Source: Photobacterium kagoshimensis
Lineage (GTDB): Bacteria; Pseudomonadota; Gammaproteobacteria; Enterobacterales; Vibrionaceae
Direction: 5' to 3'
Assembly (NCBI RefSeq): GCF_050337045.1
Contig: NZ_JAKJSO010000009.1
Span: 62,001-126,000 of the forward strand
Length of the DNA: 64,000 nt
The position numbers were made by a program, and so were the translations under genes. Shown here piece after piece: positions 9,693 through 18,366 of the stretch (its first letter is position 1; every line of letters starts with the position of its first letter). The notes beneath the pieces are model-generated. The model saw only the letters and a list, made by a program, of their open reading frames with translations, searched no databases and was not told the origin of the DNA.

Positions 9693-12600
9693 TTAAGAGG
9701 TTACTAATGCCTCTGGCTGTGTTTTTTTGATGAGCTTTTCACGTAAGGTTTGTAGCATGATGAAGATGACAGGAATAACCAACATACCAATGAAGGTCGC
9801 TGATAGCATTCCCCCACACGCTGCCCAACCTATGGCTTGTTGTGCGGCATAACCCGCACTTTGCGAGAACATTAGTGGAACCAAGCCAAACACGAAACTC
9901 AGCGCTGTCATCATTACCGCTCTGAAACGCAATTTCGTTGCTGTTACAGCGGCATCGACAATGGTGTAGCCATCTTCTTCACGCAGTTTCTTTGCAAACT
10001 CCACAATCAATATGGCGTTACGGGCTGACATACCAACCAGTAGGACCATGGCAATTTGTACATACAGGTTCAGATCTGTTCCCATCATGAACACGGTAAA
10101 CAAGGTCCCTAAAATAGCGGTGGGCACACTTAAAATGATACACATCGCGATGATCCAAGACTCGTACTGTGCAACAAGCAGTAGGTAGGTAAATAAGATA
10201 GCCATAGCGAATGCAATCACTGCCGAATTACCCGCTGAAAGCTCTTGCTTGGTTAAACCTGCCCATTCAATTTCGTAGCCAGCAGGTAATAACTTAGCTG
10301 CGTCCTCAACGGCTTTGATTGTATCACCCGATGCGTAGCCGGGGGCTGGGTAGCCATTAATGTTGATGGCTTGCATCATGTTGAATTGCTGAATAACTTG
10401 CGGTCCAAATACGACCTTAGGTGTCACAATTGCACTGATATTAATTAGTTCGCCGTGGTTATTTCGCACTGTTAGGTAGTTAAGGTCTTCAATGTTTTTA
10501 CGCTTGGTTTGTTCTGCCTGTACAAAGACATAGAAGTTACGCCCCTGTTGGTTAAACTCACCGGCATAGGCCCCAGCAAATTGTGCTTGTATGGTGTTGA
10601 AAACCTGATCAATCCGTAGCCCCATCATTTTTATTTTTTCACGATCAATATCAAGCATGATATTTGGCGTGTTAGCGGTAAAGGTGGTGTACGCACCATT
10701 GACCCTAGGGTCATTGTTGATTGTTTCAATAAATTGATACGCAGCATTTGCGACTTCAACAGGAGCACGACCCTCTTTATCTTTAAACATCAGATCAAAG
10801 CCGGATACCAAGCCTAGTTCTGGTATTGCTGGTGGCGCAAAGGCCATCCCAAAGACTTGTGCATCTTGATCTATGATGGCTTGCACTTTTGCCAATACAG
10901 CCCATTGGCTAACTTCGTCTTGACCTTTACGTGAATCGAAATTATCAAGTGAAATCAGTAGCAAACCTGCATTAGGGCCCGTTGTATTGGTAATCAAATT
11001 AAAACCGGATGCCGTAACGACAGTTTTTACCCCCTCGACGTCACGGACTCGATCTGAAATCTGACGTAATGCTTTGTCGGTGCGGTGAAGTGCGGAACCA
11101 TCTGGTAGCATAACGACAGCAAACAGTGTGCCCTTGTCTTCCTCAGGTAAAAAGCCTGTTGAGGTTTGTTGACCAAGGTAGAAAATAGAGCCGACGATCC
11201 CTGCCAGTAACAAGCCTGCGAGTGCCATGCGGCGACCAAAGAAGTTAACGCCCGCACCAAAACCATCACGGGTAGTATTTACGCCTTTATCAAAGACACG
11301 GAATAACCAAATTTTCTTGGTTTCCCCTCGCTTCATTAGCATCACACACATCACAGGTGTGAGCACAAGTGCGACGATGGTTGAAATGACAACTGCTGCC
11401 GAAATAGCGATACCAAATTGACCATAAAGGATCCCTGTCATACCTGGCATGAAGAGGGTCGGACCAAAGACCGACAGTAAAACCAGCATAGAGGCGATGA
11501 TAGGGCCTGTGACTTCATTCATTGACTGAAGTACCGCGTCTTTGACACTGAGGTTGAGGTTTTCTTCGAGTAAGCGTTCGACATTTTCAATGACGATGAT
11601 GGCAGCATCAACCACAATACCAATGGCAAGGATAAGGCCAAACATGCTGATAATGTTGATCGTCATCCCCGCCGCGAGCATGACAGCGAATGTTGTGATC
11701 AGGGATACGGGAATTGCCGCGACAGTGATCAGTGTGACACGCCAGCTTTGCAGGAAGAGTAAGGTAATCAGGGTTACGAGGATCACGGCATCACGTAGGG
11801 TACTGAAAATATCATCGATAGCCGCTTGCACAAAGATAGTGCCATCGTAGGGAATATCAATCTTCAATCCTGTGGGTAGTGGCGTTGTTGCTAGGTATTC
11901 TTTTACGCTTGAGCCCACGTCCATTGCATTTGAAGTTGGTGAGCGGTACATAAATACGGTCGTCGCGGGTTGGTTGTTATGGTATGAATTCGCCATGTAT
12001 TGCACAGAACCTAGTTCTACCCGTGCAATATCTTTCACTTTTACTAGGCCGTAGTTGTCGGCGCGAACAATAACGTTTTCAAAATCGTCCTGCGTGACAA
12101 GGGCACTGTCAACTTTGAAAGTATATTCCCAAGATTGCATGCCTTCACTTGGCTCAATACCCGCGCGGCCTGCGGCTAATATTTGGTTTTGCTCAAGTAG
12201 CGCAGCTTGCACTTCTTCTACTGTGATACCTAAGGCATTCATTTTGGATGGGTTCATCCAAATGCGCATAGAGTAGTTCTTCTCACCAATGATCATAACG
12301 CGAGACACGCCAGAAATACGCTGTAGACCTTCTTTAAGGTTGACGGATGTCCAGTTAGACAGCTCAATAGCATCCATTTTATGGCTGTCATCCCGTACAC
12401 TGAACGCCATTAGCATCCCTGACGAAACTTTCTCTACTGTTACTCCATAGCGGCGGGCGCCCTCTGGCAGGCGTGAAAGTGATTTGTTGACGCGGTTTTG
12501 GACAAGCGTAACAGCGCGGTCAGCATCGATACCAATTTCAAAACTGATTTCAAGCGAATAGGAACCATCGTTACCGATATTTGACTTCATGTATGTCATG

Positions 12601-12821
12601 CCTTCAACACCGTTCACTTCTTTTTCAATAATAGAAGCAACCGACTTTTGCATCACATCTGTCGACCCGCCATCCATGTTGACGTAAACCATCACTGTTG
12701 GCGGAGCGACGTTAGGGTATTGACCCACAGGCAGTACTTTCATGGCAATTAAGCCCACGATAGACATGAAAAGTGCAATGACTATGGCGAAGTTAGGACG
12801 ATTAATAAAAAAACGACTCAT
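9693..12821 (-). CDS. RND-family (HAE1-like) efflux pump inner-membrane subunit with altered proton-relay residues
   Basis: Pump of 1042 residues, AcrB-sized, with TM1 at the N-terminus (SRFFINRPNFAIVIALFMSI), two large periplasmic loops and the usual 12 TM segments. AcrB-like stretches include GFLPEEDKGTLFAVVMLPDG and MFGLILAIG. The essential TM4 Asp pair of AcrB (D407-D408) is here D405-A406 (GIVVDAAIIVIENVER), and the TM10 lysine (K940) is R934 (GMSARNAILIVEFAK), so the classical D-D-K triad is changed at two of three places. A D-A pair in TM4 also occurs in heavy-metal RND pumps, but the rest of the protein looks HAE1. It is co-transcribed 5 bp behind the membrane fusion protein. No TolC-like outer-membrane gene is adjacent, so it probably uses TolC from elsewhere. 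Substrates are unknown. Confidence 0.9.
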   Translation of the reverse strand: MSRFFINRPNFAIVIALFMSIVGLIAMKVLPVGQYPNVAPPTVMVYVNMDGGSTDVMQKSVASIIEKEVNGVEGMTYMKSNIGNDGSYSLEISFEIGIDADRAVTLVQNRVNKSLSRLPEGARRYGVTVEKVSSGMLMAFSVRDDSHKMDAIELSNWTSVNLKEGLQRISGVSRVMIIGEKNYSMRIWMNPSKMNALGITVEEVQAALLEQNQILAAGRAGIEPSEGMQSWEYTFKVDSALVTQDDFENVIVRADNYGLVKVKDIARVELGSVQYMANSYHNNQPATTVFMYRSPTSNAMDVGSSVKEYLATTPLPTGLKIDIPYDGTIFVQAAIDDIFSTLRDAVILVTLITLLFLQSWRVTLITVAAIPVSLITTFAVMLAAGMTINIISMFGLILAIGIVVDAAIIVIENVERLLEENLNLSVKDAVLQSMNEVTGPIIASMLVLLSVFGPTLFMPGMTGILYGQFGIAISAAVVISTIVALVLTPVMCVMLMKRGETKKIWLFRVFDKGVNTTRDGFGAGVNFFGRRMALAGLLLAGIVGSIFYLGQQTSTGFLPEEDKGTLFAVVMLPDGSALHRTDKALRQISDRVRDVEGVKTVVTASGFNLITNTTGPNAGLLLISLDNFDSRKGQDEVSQWAVLAKVQAIIDQDAQVFGMAFAPPAIPELGLVSGFDLMFKDKEGRAPVEVANAAYQFIETINNDPRVNGAYTTFTANTPNIMLDIDREKIKMMGLRIDQVFNTIQAQFAGAYAGEFNQQGRNFYVFVQAEQTKRKNIEDLNYLTVRNNHGELINISAIVTPKVVFGPQVIQQFNMMQAININGYPAPGYASGDTIKAVEDAAKLLPAGYEIEWAGLTKQELSAGNSAVIAFAMAILFTYLLLVAQYESWIIAMCIILSVPTAILGTLFTVFMMGTDLNLYVQIAMVLLVGMSARNAILIVEFAKKLREEDGYTIVDAAVTATKLRFRAVMMTALSFVFGLVPLMFSQSAGYAAQQAIGWAACGGMLSATFIGMLVIPVIFIMLQTLREKLIKKTQPEALVTS

Positions 12822-12826
12822 GATAT

Positions 12827-13864
12827 TTACATCCCCGCCGTTTCGATTTTAACATCTAGCCCGCTGTACAGCTTCATTGTGCCACTGGTTATGACTTTAT
12901 CGTGCTCATCAAGGCCGAGTAATATTTCGGTGTTTTTGTGGGTGCCGAGTGACTGTACTCGCTTCAAAGCAACTTTGTTATCTTCTACCACGTAAACAAA
13001 TTTACCTTGACGGTCAGTGAGTACAGAGGCTTGGGGCACAACGATATTGCCGTTGCCATTATGATTTGCCAGCGTCACTCTTGCGTATTGCCCATCAAGT
13101 AAATCCATGTGGTTATTGAAGCGATAGCGTACGCGCAATGAGCCTTTTGTTGGATCGATAGCCCCATCCACGGCAAACAATCTACCTTCTGTCGAGTAAG
13201 ACTCGTTGTCGACGATCAGCTCAGCATTGAGTTGTTTGATATTATCAATAAAGTCATCATTGCTTGGGATTTCAACAATGGCATCAATTTGCTCATCGTT
13301 CACTAACACACAAATGGCATCGCCGTCATCAATGAGTTGACCTTCATCGAGGTAAAGCTCAGTGACTTTCCCATCTTCTTTTGCGCGAATCTTGGTGCGG
13401 TTAACTTCAATTTGCGCTCGTTGTTCTGCAACTTCCGCTAAAGTAAGTTGCGCTTGAGCCGCACGAAACTTTGCCGTGATTTGATCAAATGCAGAATCAG
13501 ACATACCGCCACGTTTGTGGACTGTTACTGAACGATCAAATGCACTCTTGGCTTCACTTAGCATGGCATTTGCGAGGACAACATTGGCTTTGGCTTCTTC
13601 ATGATTCAATGTGTAATCACGTGCTTCAAGCTCGATCAGGATGTCCCCTTTTTTAACAGACTGACCATTACGAATATGTTTTTTGATAATAGCACCTGAG
13701 GTTTGTGCGATTACTTGAATACGTTTGGCGGCCGTTAGTGCCGTACTGTAGGTTTTTGCTTGGTAAACAGGCTGATATTGAACTTCTATCACAGTAACTG
13801 CGGTTGAAGCTGATACTGCAAAAGGGCTTAAAGCAAAGAGTAATAATGCGTGTTTGATCTGCAT
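12827..13864 (-). CDS. Membrane fusion (periplasmic adaptor) protein of the RND pump
   Basis: HlyD/AcrA-type adaptor of 345 residues with a cleavable signal peptide (about 1-19, MQIKHALLLFALSPFAVSA) and no lipobox cysteine. A lipoyl half-domain (KRIQVIAQTSGAIIKKHIRNGQSVKKGDILIELE) precedes a coiled-coil hairpin, then the second half-motif (KVTELYLDEGQLIDDGDAI) and beta-barrel and membrane-proximal parts. An in-frame TTG at 13876 would add four codons, but the TTGGGA at that spot is better read as the ribosome site for the ATG at 13864. First gene of a two-gene efflux operon, 5 bp before the pump. Confidence 0.88.
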   Translation of the reverse strand: MQIKHALLLFALSPFAVSASTAVTVIEVQYQPVYQAKTYSTALTAAKRIQVIAQTSGAIIKKHIRNGQSVKKGDILIELEARDYTLNHEEAKANVVLANAMLSEAKSAFDRSVTVHKRGGMSDSAFDQITAKFRAAQAQLTLAEVAEQRAQIEVNRTKIRAKEDGKVTELYLDEGQLIDDGDAICVLVNDEQIDAIVEIPSNDDFIDNIKQLNAELIVDNESYSTEGRLFAVDGAIDPTKGSLRVRYRFNNHMDLLDGQYARVTLANHNGNGNIVVPQASVLTDRQGKFVYVVEDNKVALKRVQSLGTHKNTEILLGLDEHDKVITSGTMKLYSGLDVKIETAGM

Positions 13865-14245
13865 GTGTATTCCCAATTAGTCATAGTTATATTGAGCCTT
13901 GATACGTTCGCAGCTCATTTATACTCCTAATGGTTTCATATTAAAGCTAGCAAAAGTTCGGGGTGGGTCAAATTTTTGCAGTCTCAATGTTTTATGCGTT
14001 TTTATAACTATTTCGTATGGTTCTAATTTATTGATAAATAAGTTATTTGCTCTGTTTTTGCCAATATAGTTCGATCGGGTTTTTCCTAAAAATATAAGAT
14101 CGATCATAAAACTATACAATGTTAAACCTAAGCTGAATGAGTTGATAACATTGAAAGGAAAGAAGCGAGGGGGGAGGAGAGAAATTGTGAGCAATAAAAA
14201 AGCCGACCCTAAGGTCGGCTTTTAACAACAATTCAGAAGTCTAGA
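13865..14245. other. 381-bp gene-free interval between pflB and the efflux operon
   Basis: Holds the pflB terminator (14198-14223) and, by position, the promoter of the efflux operon. It is AT-rich, with two GATCG-containing spots near 14072 and 14099 that might be operator halves, but no recognised motif. A 91-codon minus-strand ORF covers much of it; it lacks a convincing ribosome site and family resemblance and runs into the terminator, so I do not call it a gene. Confidence 0.5.
14198..14223 (-). terminator. Rho-independent terminator of pflB
   Basis: Perfect 11-bp stem (AAAAGCCGACC / GGTCGGCTTTT) with loop CTAA, 22 bp after the pflB stop on the minus strand and followed there by a T-run. 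This is a strong terminator that separates focA-pflB from the inserted efflux operon. Confidence 0.93.
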
Positions 14246-16522
14246 TTATAGAGATTCTGTGAAAGTACGTGCGATTACGTCTTTTTGTTGTTCAGTTGTT
14301 AGAGAGTTAAAACGCACAGCGTAACCCGATACACGGATAGTAAGCTGAGGGTAGTTCTCTGGGTGCTTAACAGCGTCTTCTAGCGTTTCACGGTTAAGAA
14401 CGTTAACGTTCAAGTGTTGACCGCCTTCGATGCCAGACTCGTGGTGGAAGTAACCATCCATTAGGCCTGCAAGGTTAGAACGCTGTGTATCCTGCTCTTT
14501 ACCTAGTGCATTCGGTACGATAGAGAAGGTGTAAGAGATACCATCTTTCGCATCAGCAAACGGTAGTTTACCTACTGATGTTAGAGATGCTACAGCACCT
14601 TTTTCATCACGACCGTGCATTGGGTTTGCACCTGGTGCAAATGGAGCACCTGCTTGACGACCGTCTGGCGTGTTACCCGTTTTCTTACCGTATACCACGT
14701 TTGAAGTGATAGTTAGGATAGACTGAGTTGGGATTGCATCACGGTAAGTCTTAAGCTTACGGATCTTGTTCATGAAGCTAGAAACAAGTTCACATGCGAT
14801 GTCATCAACGCGAGCGTCGTTGTTACCGAATTTCGGATAGTCGCCTTCGATGTCGAAGTCGATTGCGATACCGTCTTCGTCACGTACTGGCTTAACTTTA
14901 GCGTACTTAATAGCAGCTAGTGAGTCAGCAGCAACAGAAAGACCAGCGATACCACAAGCCATAGTACGGCGAACGTCACGGTCGTGTAGAGCCATAAGCG
15001 CTGCTTCGTAGCTGTACTTGTCGTGAGAGTAGTGAATTGCGTTTAGTGCTGTCACGTACTGTGTTGCTAACCAATCCATTAGGCTATCTAGACCAGCGTA
15101 TACTTTGTCGAAGTCTAGAACTTCGTCAAGCATAGGTTCTGCTTTAGGGCCAACCTGAATTTTTAGTTTCTCATCCACACCACCGTTGATTACGTAAAGT
15201 AGTGTTTTAGCAAGGTTTGCACGCGCACCGAAGAATTGCATGTGCTTACCGATAACCATTGGAGATACACAACAAGCGATAGCGTAGTCATCGTTGTCGA
15301 AATCTGGACGCATTAGGTCATCATTTTCGTACTGGATAGAAGAAGTATCGATAGATACTTTCGCACAGAAACGTTTGAAGCCGTCAGGTAGTTGCTCAGA
15401 CCATAGAACAGTGATGTTCGGCTCTGGAGAAGGACCCATAGTGTATAGCGTGTTTAGGAAACGGAAGTTAGTACGCGATACTAGCGTACGACCGTCAACA
15501 CCCATACCACCCATAGATTCTGTTGCCCAGATTGGGTCACCAGAGAACAGCTCATCGTACTCAGGCGTACGTAGGAAGCGAACCATACGTAGTTTCATTA
15601 CGAAGTGGTCGATCATTTCCTGAGCTTGAACTTCAGTAATAAGACCAGCAGCGATATCACGCTCAATGTAGATATCTAGGAACGTAGAAGTACGACCAAG
15701 AGACATTGCCGCGCCGTTTTGAGATTTAACAGCTGCTAGGTAACCGAAGTATACCCATTGGATAGCTTCTTGTGCGTTAGTTGCTGGGTTAGAAATGTCG
15801 TAGCCGTATTTAGCTGCCATTTCTTTCATTTGACCTAGTGCACGGTGCTGCTCTTGAATTTCTTCACGAAGCTGCATAGTCATTTGTAGGTCATCGCCCT
15901 TCTCTAGTTTTTCTTGTAGAGAATGGAATTGAGCAACTTTTTCTTTGATTAGGAAATCAATACCGTATAGAGCAACGCGACGGTAGTCACCAATGATACG
16001 ACCACGGCCGTATGCATCTGGAAGACCAGTCAGAACGCCAGACTTACGACATTTAAGGATGTCTGGAGAGTAAACATCGAAAACGCCTTGGTTGTGCGTT
16101 TTACGGTACTCAGAGAAGATCTTAGATACTTGTGGGTCAAGAGTACGGCCGTACGCTTTACAAGAACCTTCGATCATGCGCACGCCGCCGTTTGGCATGA
16201 TTGCACGTTTTAGTGGCGCTTCAGTTTGAAGACCAACGATCGTCTCTAGATCTTTGTTGATGTAACCTGCATCGTGTGCAGTGATGGTAGAAACAAGGGA
16301 AGTATCGAAATCAACAGGAGCGTGAGTGCTGTTTTCCTGCTTGATACCTTCCATTACTTGATCCCAAAGCTTGTTAGTTGCTTCAGTACCTTCAGTAACT
16401 AGGAAAGACTCGTCACCCTCGTAAGGAGTGTAGTTTTTCTGGATGAAGTCACGAACGTTTACATCGTTCTGCCATTCGCCAGCAGCGAAACCTTCCCAAG
16501 CTTTAGCAAATTGCTCTGCCAT
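14246..16522 (-). CDS. pflB: Formate acetyltransferase (pyruvate formate-lyase)
   Basis: Glycyl-radical enzyme of 758 residues (E. coli PflB 760) converting pyruvate and CoA to acetyl-CoA and formate in anaerobic fermentation. The catalytic cysteine pair is C417-C418 in YAIACCVSPM. The radical glycine is G733 in RVSGYAVRF near the C-terminus, the site activated by PflA. It lies 60 bp behind focA and shares its anaerobic promoter. The usual downstream pflA has been displaced about 12 kb away, and pflB now ends with its own strong terminator. Confidence 0.98.
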   Translation of the reverse strand: MAEQFAKAWEGFAAGEWQNDVNVRDFIQKNYTPYEGDESFLVTEGTEATNKLWDQVMEGIKQENSTHAPVDFDTSLVSTITAHDAGYINKDLETIVGLQTEAPLKRAIMPNGGVRMIEGSCKAYGRTLDPQVSKIFSEYRKTHNQGVFDVYSPDILKCRKSGVLTGLPDAYGRGRIIGDYRRVALYGIDFLIKEKVAQFHSLQEKLEKGDDLQMTMQLREEIQEQHRALGQMKEMAAKYGYDISNPATNAQEAIQWVYFGYLAAVKSQNGAAMSLGRTSTFLDIYIERDIAAGLITEVQAQEMIDHFVMKLRMVRFLRTPEYDELFSGDPIWATESMGGMGVDGRTLVSRTNFRFLNTLYTMGPSPEPNITVLWSEQLPDGFKRFCAKVSIDTSSIQYENDDLMRPDFDNDDYAIACCVSPMVIGKHMQFFGARANLAKTLLYVINGGVDEKLKIQVGPKAEPMLDEVLDFDKVYAGLDSLMDWLATQYVTALNAIHYSHDKYSYEAALMALHDRDVRRTMACGIAGLSVAADSLAAIKYAKVKPVRDEDGIAIDFDIEGDYPKFGNNDARVDDIACELVSSFMNKIRKLKTYRDAIPTQSILTITSNVVYGKKTGNTPDGRQAGAPFAPGANPMHGRDEKGAVASLTSVGKLPFADAKDGISYTFSIVPNALGKEQDTQRSNLAGLMDGYFHHESGIEGGQHLNVNVLNRETLEDAVKHPENYPQLTIRVSGYAVRFNSLTTEQQKDVIARTFTESL

Positions 16523-16582
16523 TGTATACCTACCTATATTCTATTCAGTAGAAAAAATAATCGTGTTATCGACGTTTACAGC

Positions 16583-17443
16583 TTACTTACGTAGTTCTGG
16601 ACGACGATGAATAATCCAATAAGTCATACCAACCAAGAAGCCACCACCAAGGATGTTACCTATGGTTACTGGGATCAGGTTGTTAAATACAAAATGACTT
16701 ACCGTTAAATCTGCAAATTGCGATGGATCGACACCTGCCATGGTCCAAAATTCAGGACTAGCGAAAGAGTGAATCACGATACCCATCGGAATCATAAACA
16801 TATTAGCAATGCTGTGCTCAAAACCACACGCTACAAACATAGCAACTGGGAGTAGCATTACCATAATTTTATCAGTTGCGGTGCGACATGAGAACGTCAT
16901 CCATGTTGCAAGGCAAACCATTAGGTTACATAGCATACCTAATACTACGGCTTGACCGAAAGTATGGTGCAATTTGTGCTGTGCAATTTTCATTGCAGTG
17001 ATGCCCCATTGGCCGTTTGCGCCCATGTGTTGTTGTGCAATCCAAATGCAAGCAACAAAGAAACTCGCCCCAACGAAGTTACCGAGGTAAACGACAACCC
17101 AGTTGCGTAATAATTGAGTCGTTGTTATGCGGCCACTAGCGCGAGCAACAGTGGTTAGGACCGAAGAAGTGAAAAGCTCACCGCCACAAATAACGACAAG
17201 AATAAGACCTAGGCTGAATGCAAGACCACCAACAAACTTGGCCATGCCCCAAGGCATATCGCCAGCGCCCGTTGTCACTGTGGTATAGAAAACAAAGGCG
17301 ATCGAAATAAATACGCCAGCGGTAATAGCAAGGAAGAAGGATTGTAGTGGATTCTTCGTTGCTTTGTAGACACCAACTTCTTCGGCTTTGTGCGCCATTG
17401 CTGGTGGCATGAGAGCGTCAAACGGGTTGTTTTCAGTCTTCAC
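16583..17443 (-). CDS. focA: Formate channel FocA
   Basis: Formate/nitrite transporter family channel of 286 residues (E. coli 285) that exports and re-imports formate made by PflB. Six hydrophobic segments are present, along with the conserved LGNFVGA-like VYLGNFVGASFF, NLMVCLATWMSF and HSIANMFMIPMGI stretches. The longest open frame begins with TTG at 17503, but I place the start at GTG 17443. From there the sequence (VKTENNPFDALMPPAMA) aligns with the start of E. coli FocA (MKADNPFDLLLPAAMA). The predicted promoter and its transcription start (about 17473) also lie downstream of the TTG. A weak AACGAG ribosome site precedes the GTG. Operon with pflB. Confidence 0.95.
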   Translation of the reverse strand: MKTENNPFDALMPPAMAHKAEEVGVYKATKNPLQSFFLAITAGVFISIAFVFYTTVTTGAGDMPWGMAKFVGGLAFSLGLILVVICGGELFTSSVLTTVARASGRITTTQLLRNWVVVYLGNFVGASFFVACIWIAQQHMGANGQWGITAMKIAQHKLHHTFGQAVVLGMLCNLMVCLATWMTFSCRTATDKIMVMLLPVAMFVACGFEHSIANMFMIPMGIVIHSFASPEFWTMAGVDPSQFADLTVSHFVFNNLIPVTIGNILGGGFLVGMTYWIIHRRPELRK

Positions 17444-17479
17444 AGGAATGCTCGTTAGGTTCAAATTTTTTCTGCGGGA

Positions 17480-17488
17480 ATAATAGCA
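17480..17488 (-). promoter_or_regulatory. Extended -10 element of the focA-pflB promoter
   Basis: Minus strand reads TGCTATTAT, an extended -10 (TGn plus a TATAAT-like hexamer). The expected transcription start is about 17473, 30 nt before the proposed GTG start of focA. No -35 is needed because the FNR site sits at class II distance. Confidence 0.7.
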
Positions 17489-17507
17489 AATGGGAGAGCT
17501 CAAAAAG

Positions 17508-17521
17508 TTGATTCAGATCAT
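17508..17521 (-). promoter_or_regulatory. FNR-binding site of the focA-pflB promoter
   Basis: TTGATTCAGATCAT matches the FNR consensus TTGAT-N4-ATCAA at nine of ten defined positions. Its centre (17514.5) lies 41.5 bp upstream of the transcription start predicted from the extended -10, exactly the class II activator position. This fits oxygen-responsive activation of formate fermentation. Confidence 0.75.
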
Positions 17522-17766
17522 GGCGGTGAAATTATATAACAAGTTTGGTCGTTTTGTTATATGTCATACAAACGTAACATGTTGTTTTTTAAGGGTATAA
17601 TTTTTTTGATAAACGCTAAAAAAATTTTAATGTAATTTAATTTCATCTCGTAAGGGCAAATTTACACTTTAGGGTTATCTACGTAATTTCAACAACATAG
17701 TGATTTTTAGTTGGCGACTTTTCAGCACTGCTACGAATTTGGTTAATATTGATTTTGATTGCTTTG

Positions 17767-17786
17767 TTAATGCAAGGTTGCATTAA
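17767..17786. promoter_or_regulatory. Perfect 9-2-9 inverted repeat upstream of focA
   Basis: TTAATGCAA-GG-TTGCATTAA, perfect arms of nine bases, about 300 bp upstream of the focA transcription start and 600 bp upstream of the dipeptidase start. It looks like the operator of a dimeric HTH regulator. I do not recognise the motif and cannot say which gene it controls. Confidence 0.45.
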
Positions 17787-18100
17787 TAATCAATAGGTTG
17801 TTAATACGGATAGCTTAGCTTTGTTGCGATAAGCAAAAAAGGGGTATACACCAATATGCATTTGTCTTTTTTTGTTACAAAGTGTGATCTTGTCGGTAGT
17901 GTGTACGATTTATCTTCTCTGTCAGTCATTTGTAGTAAGAATCCAACAATTTCAGCAATGCTCTCTATTAATGTCACATTGAGATCATAAATAACGATGT
18001 GGTAGGCATATTCCACGGTTATTTGTCGTTAGCCTTAATTTAAGTACCTCTGAGTTTACTGATGTAAATCAATGGCTAATGCACAACAAACTGCTATGTC

Positions 18101-18112
18101 AATTGGCCAATT
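18101..18112. promoter_or_regulatory. 12-bp palindrome upstream of the dipeptidase operon
   Basis: AATTGGCCAATT is a perfect palindrome 255 bp upstream of the proposed dipeptidase start. It could be an operator or chance; AT-rich sequence flanks it. No known motif is assigned. Confidence 0.25.
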
Positions 18113-18366
18113 TATTTAGCACGTATTATTCCCATAGCGCAATTCTAGAATATTTTTCGTACATTTTGACGCTTATCTCATCTCAATGGTACGAGCAGTG
18201 AAAGTTGTCACAGATTACCTTTGGTGGCTGTAGCAGAATTGTGTGGCTTAATAAAAATGATTGCGCATCTTGTGCTAATCAAGAATTAAATGCCGAAGTA
18301 ATATGCTGCTTACTGGCGAGTATGCAGATAAGTGGACGACGCTTTGGCATAACAACGAGGGATACG

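Larger units (their letters stand above)
17444..18366. other. 923-bp gene-free divergent regulatory region between focA and the dipeptidase gene
   Basis: The largest non-coding stretch of the window, AT-rich. It contains the FNR-dependent focA promoter (17480-17521), a 9-2-9 inverted repeat (17767-17786) and a 12-bp palindrome (18101-18112) on the dipeptidase side. A 71-codon GTG-initiated minus-strand ORF (17801-18016) has no ribosome site or family resemblance and is not called. The length leaves room for a small RNA or further binding sites, but I see no terminator-like structure that would define one. Confidence 0.5.

Noticed and set aside
13919..14194. 91-codon minus-strand ORF between the membrane fusion protein gene and pflB
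   Set aside because: No convincing ribosome site, no family resemblance, AT-rich composition-driven residues, and it occupies the promoter region of the efflux operon next to the pflB terminator.
17443..17503. N-terminal 20-codon extension of FocA from TTG
   Set aside because: It lies at or upstream of the predicted transcription start, has no ribosome site and does not align with known FocA proteins.
17801..18016. 71-codon minus-strand ORF upstream of focA
   Set aside because: GTG start without ribosome site and no recognisable motif; it lies in regulatory DNA.
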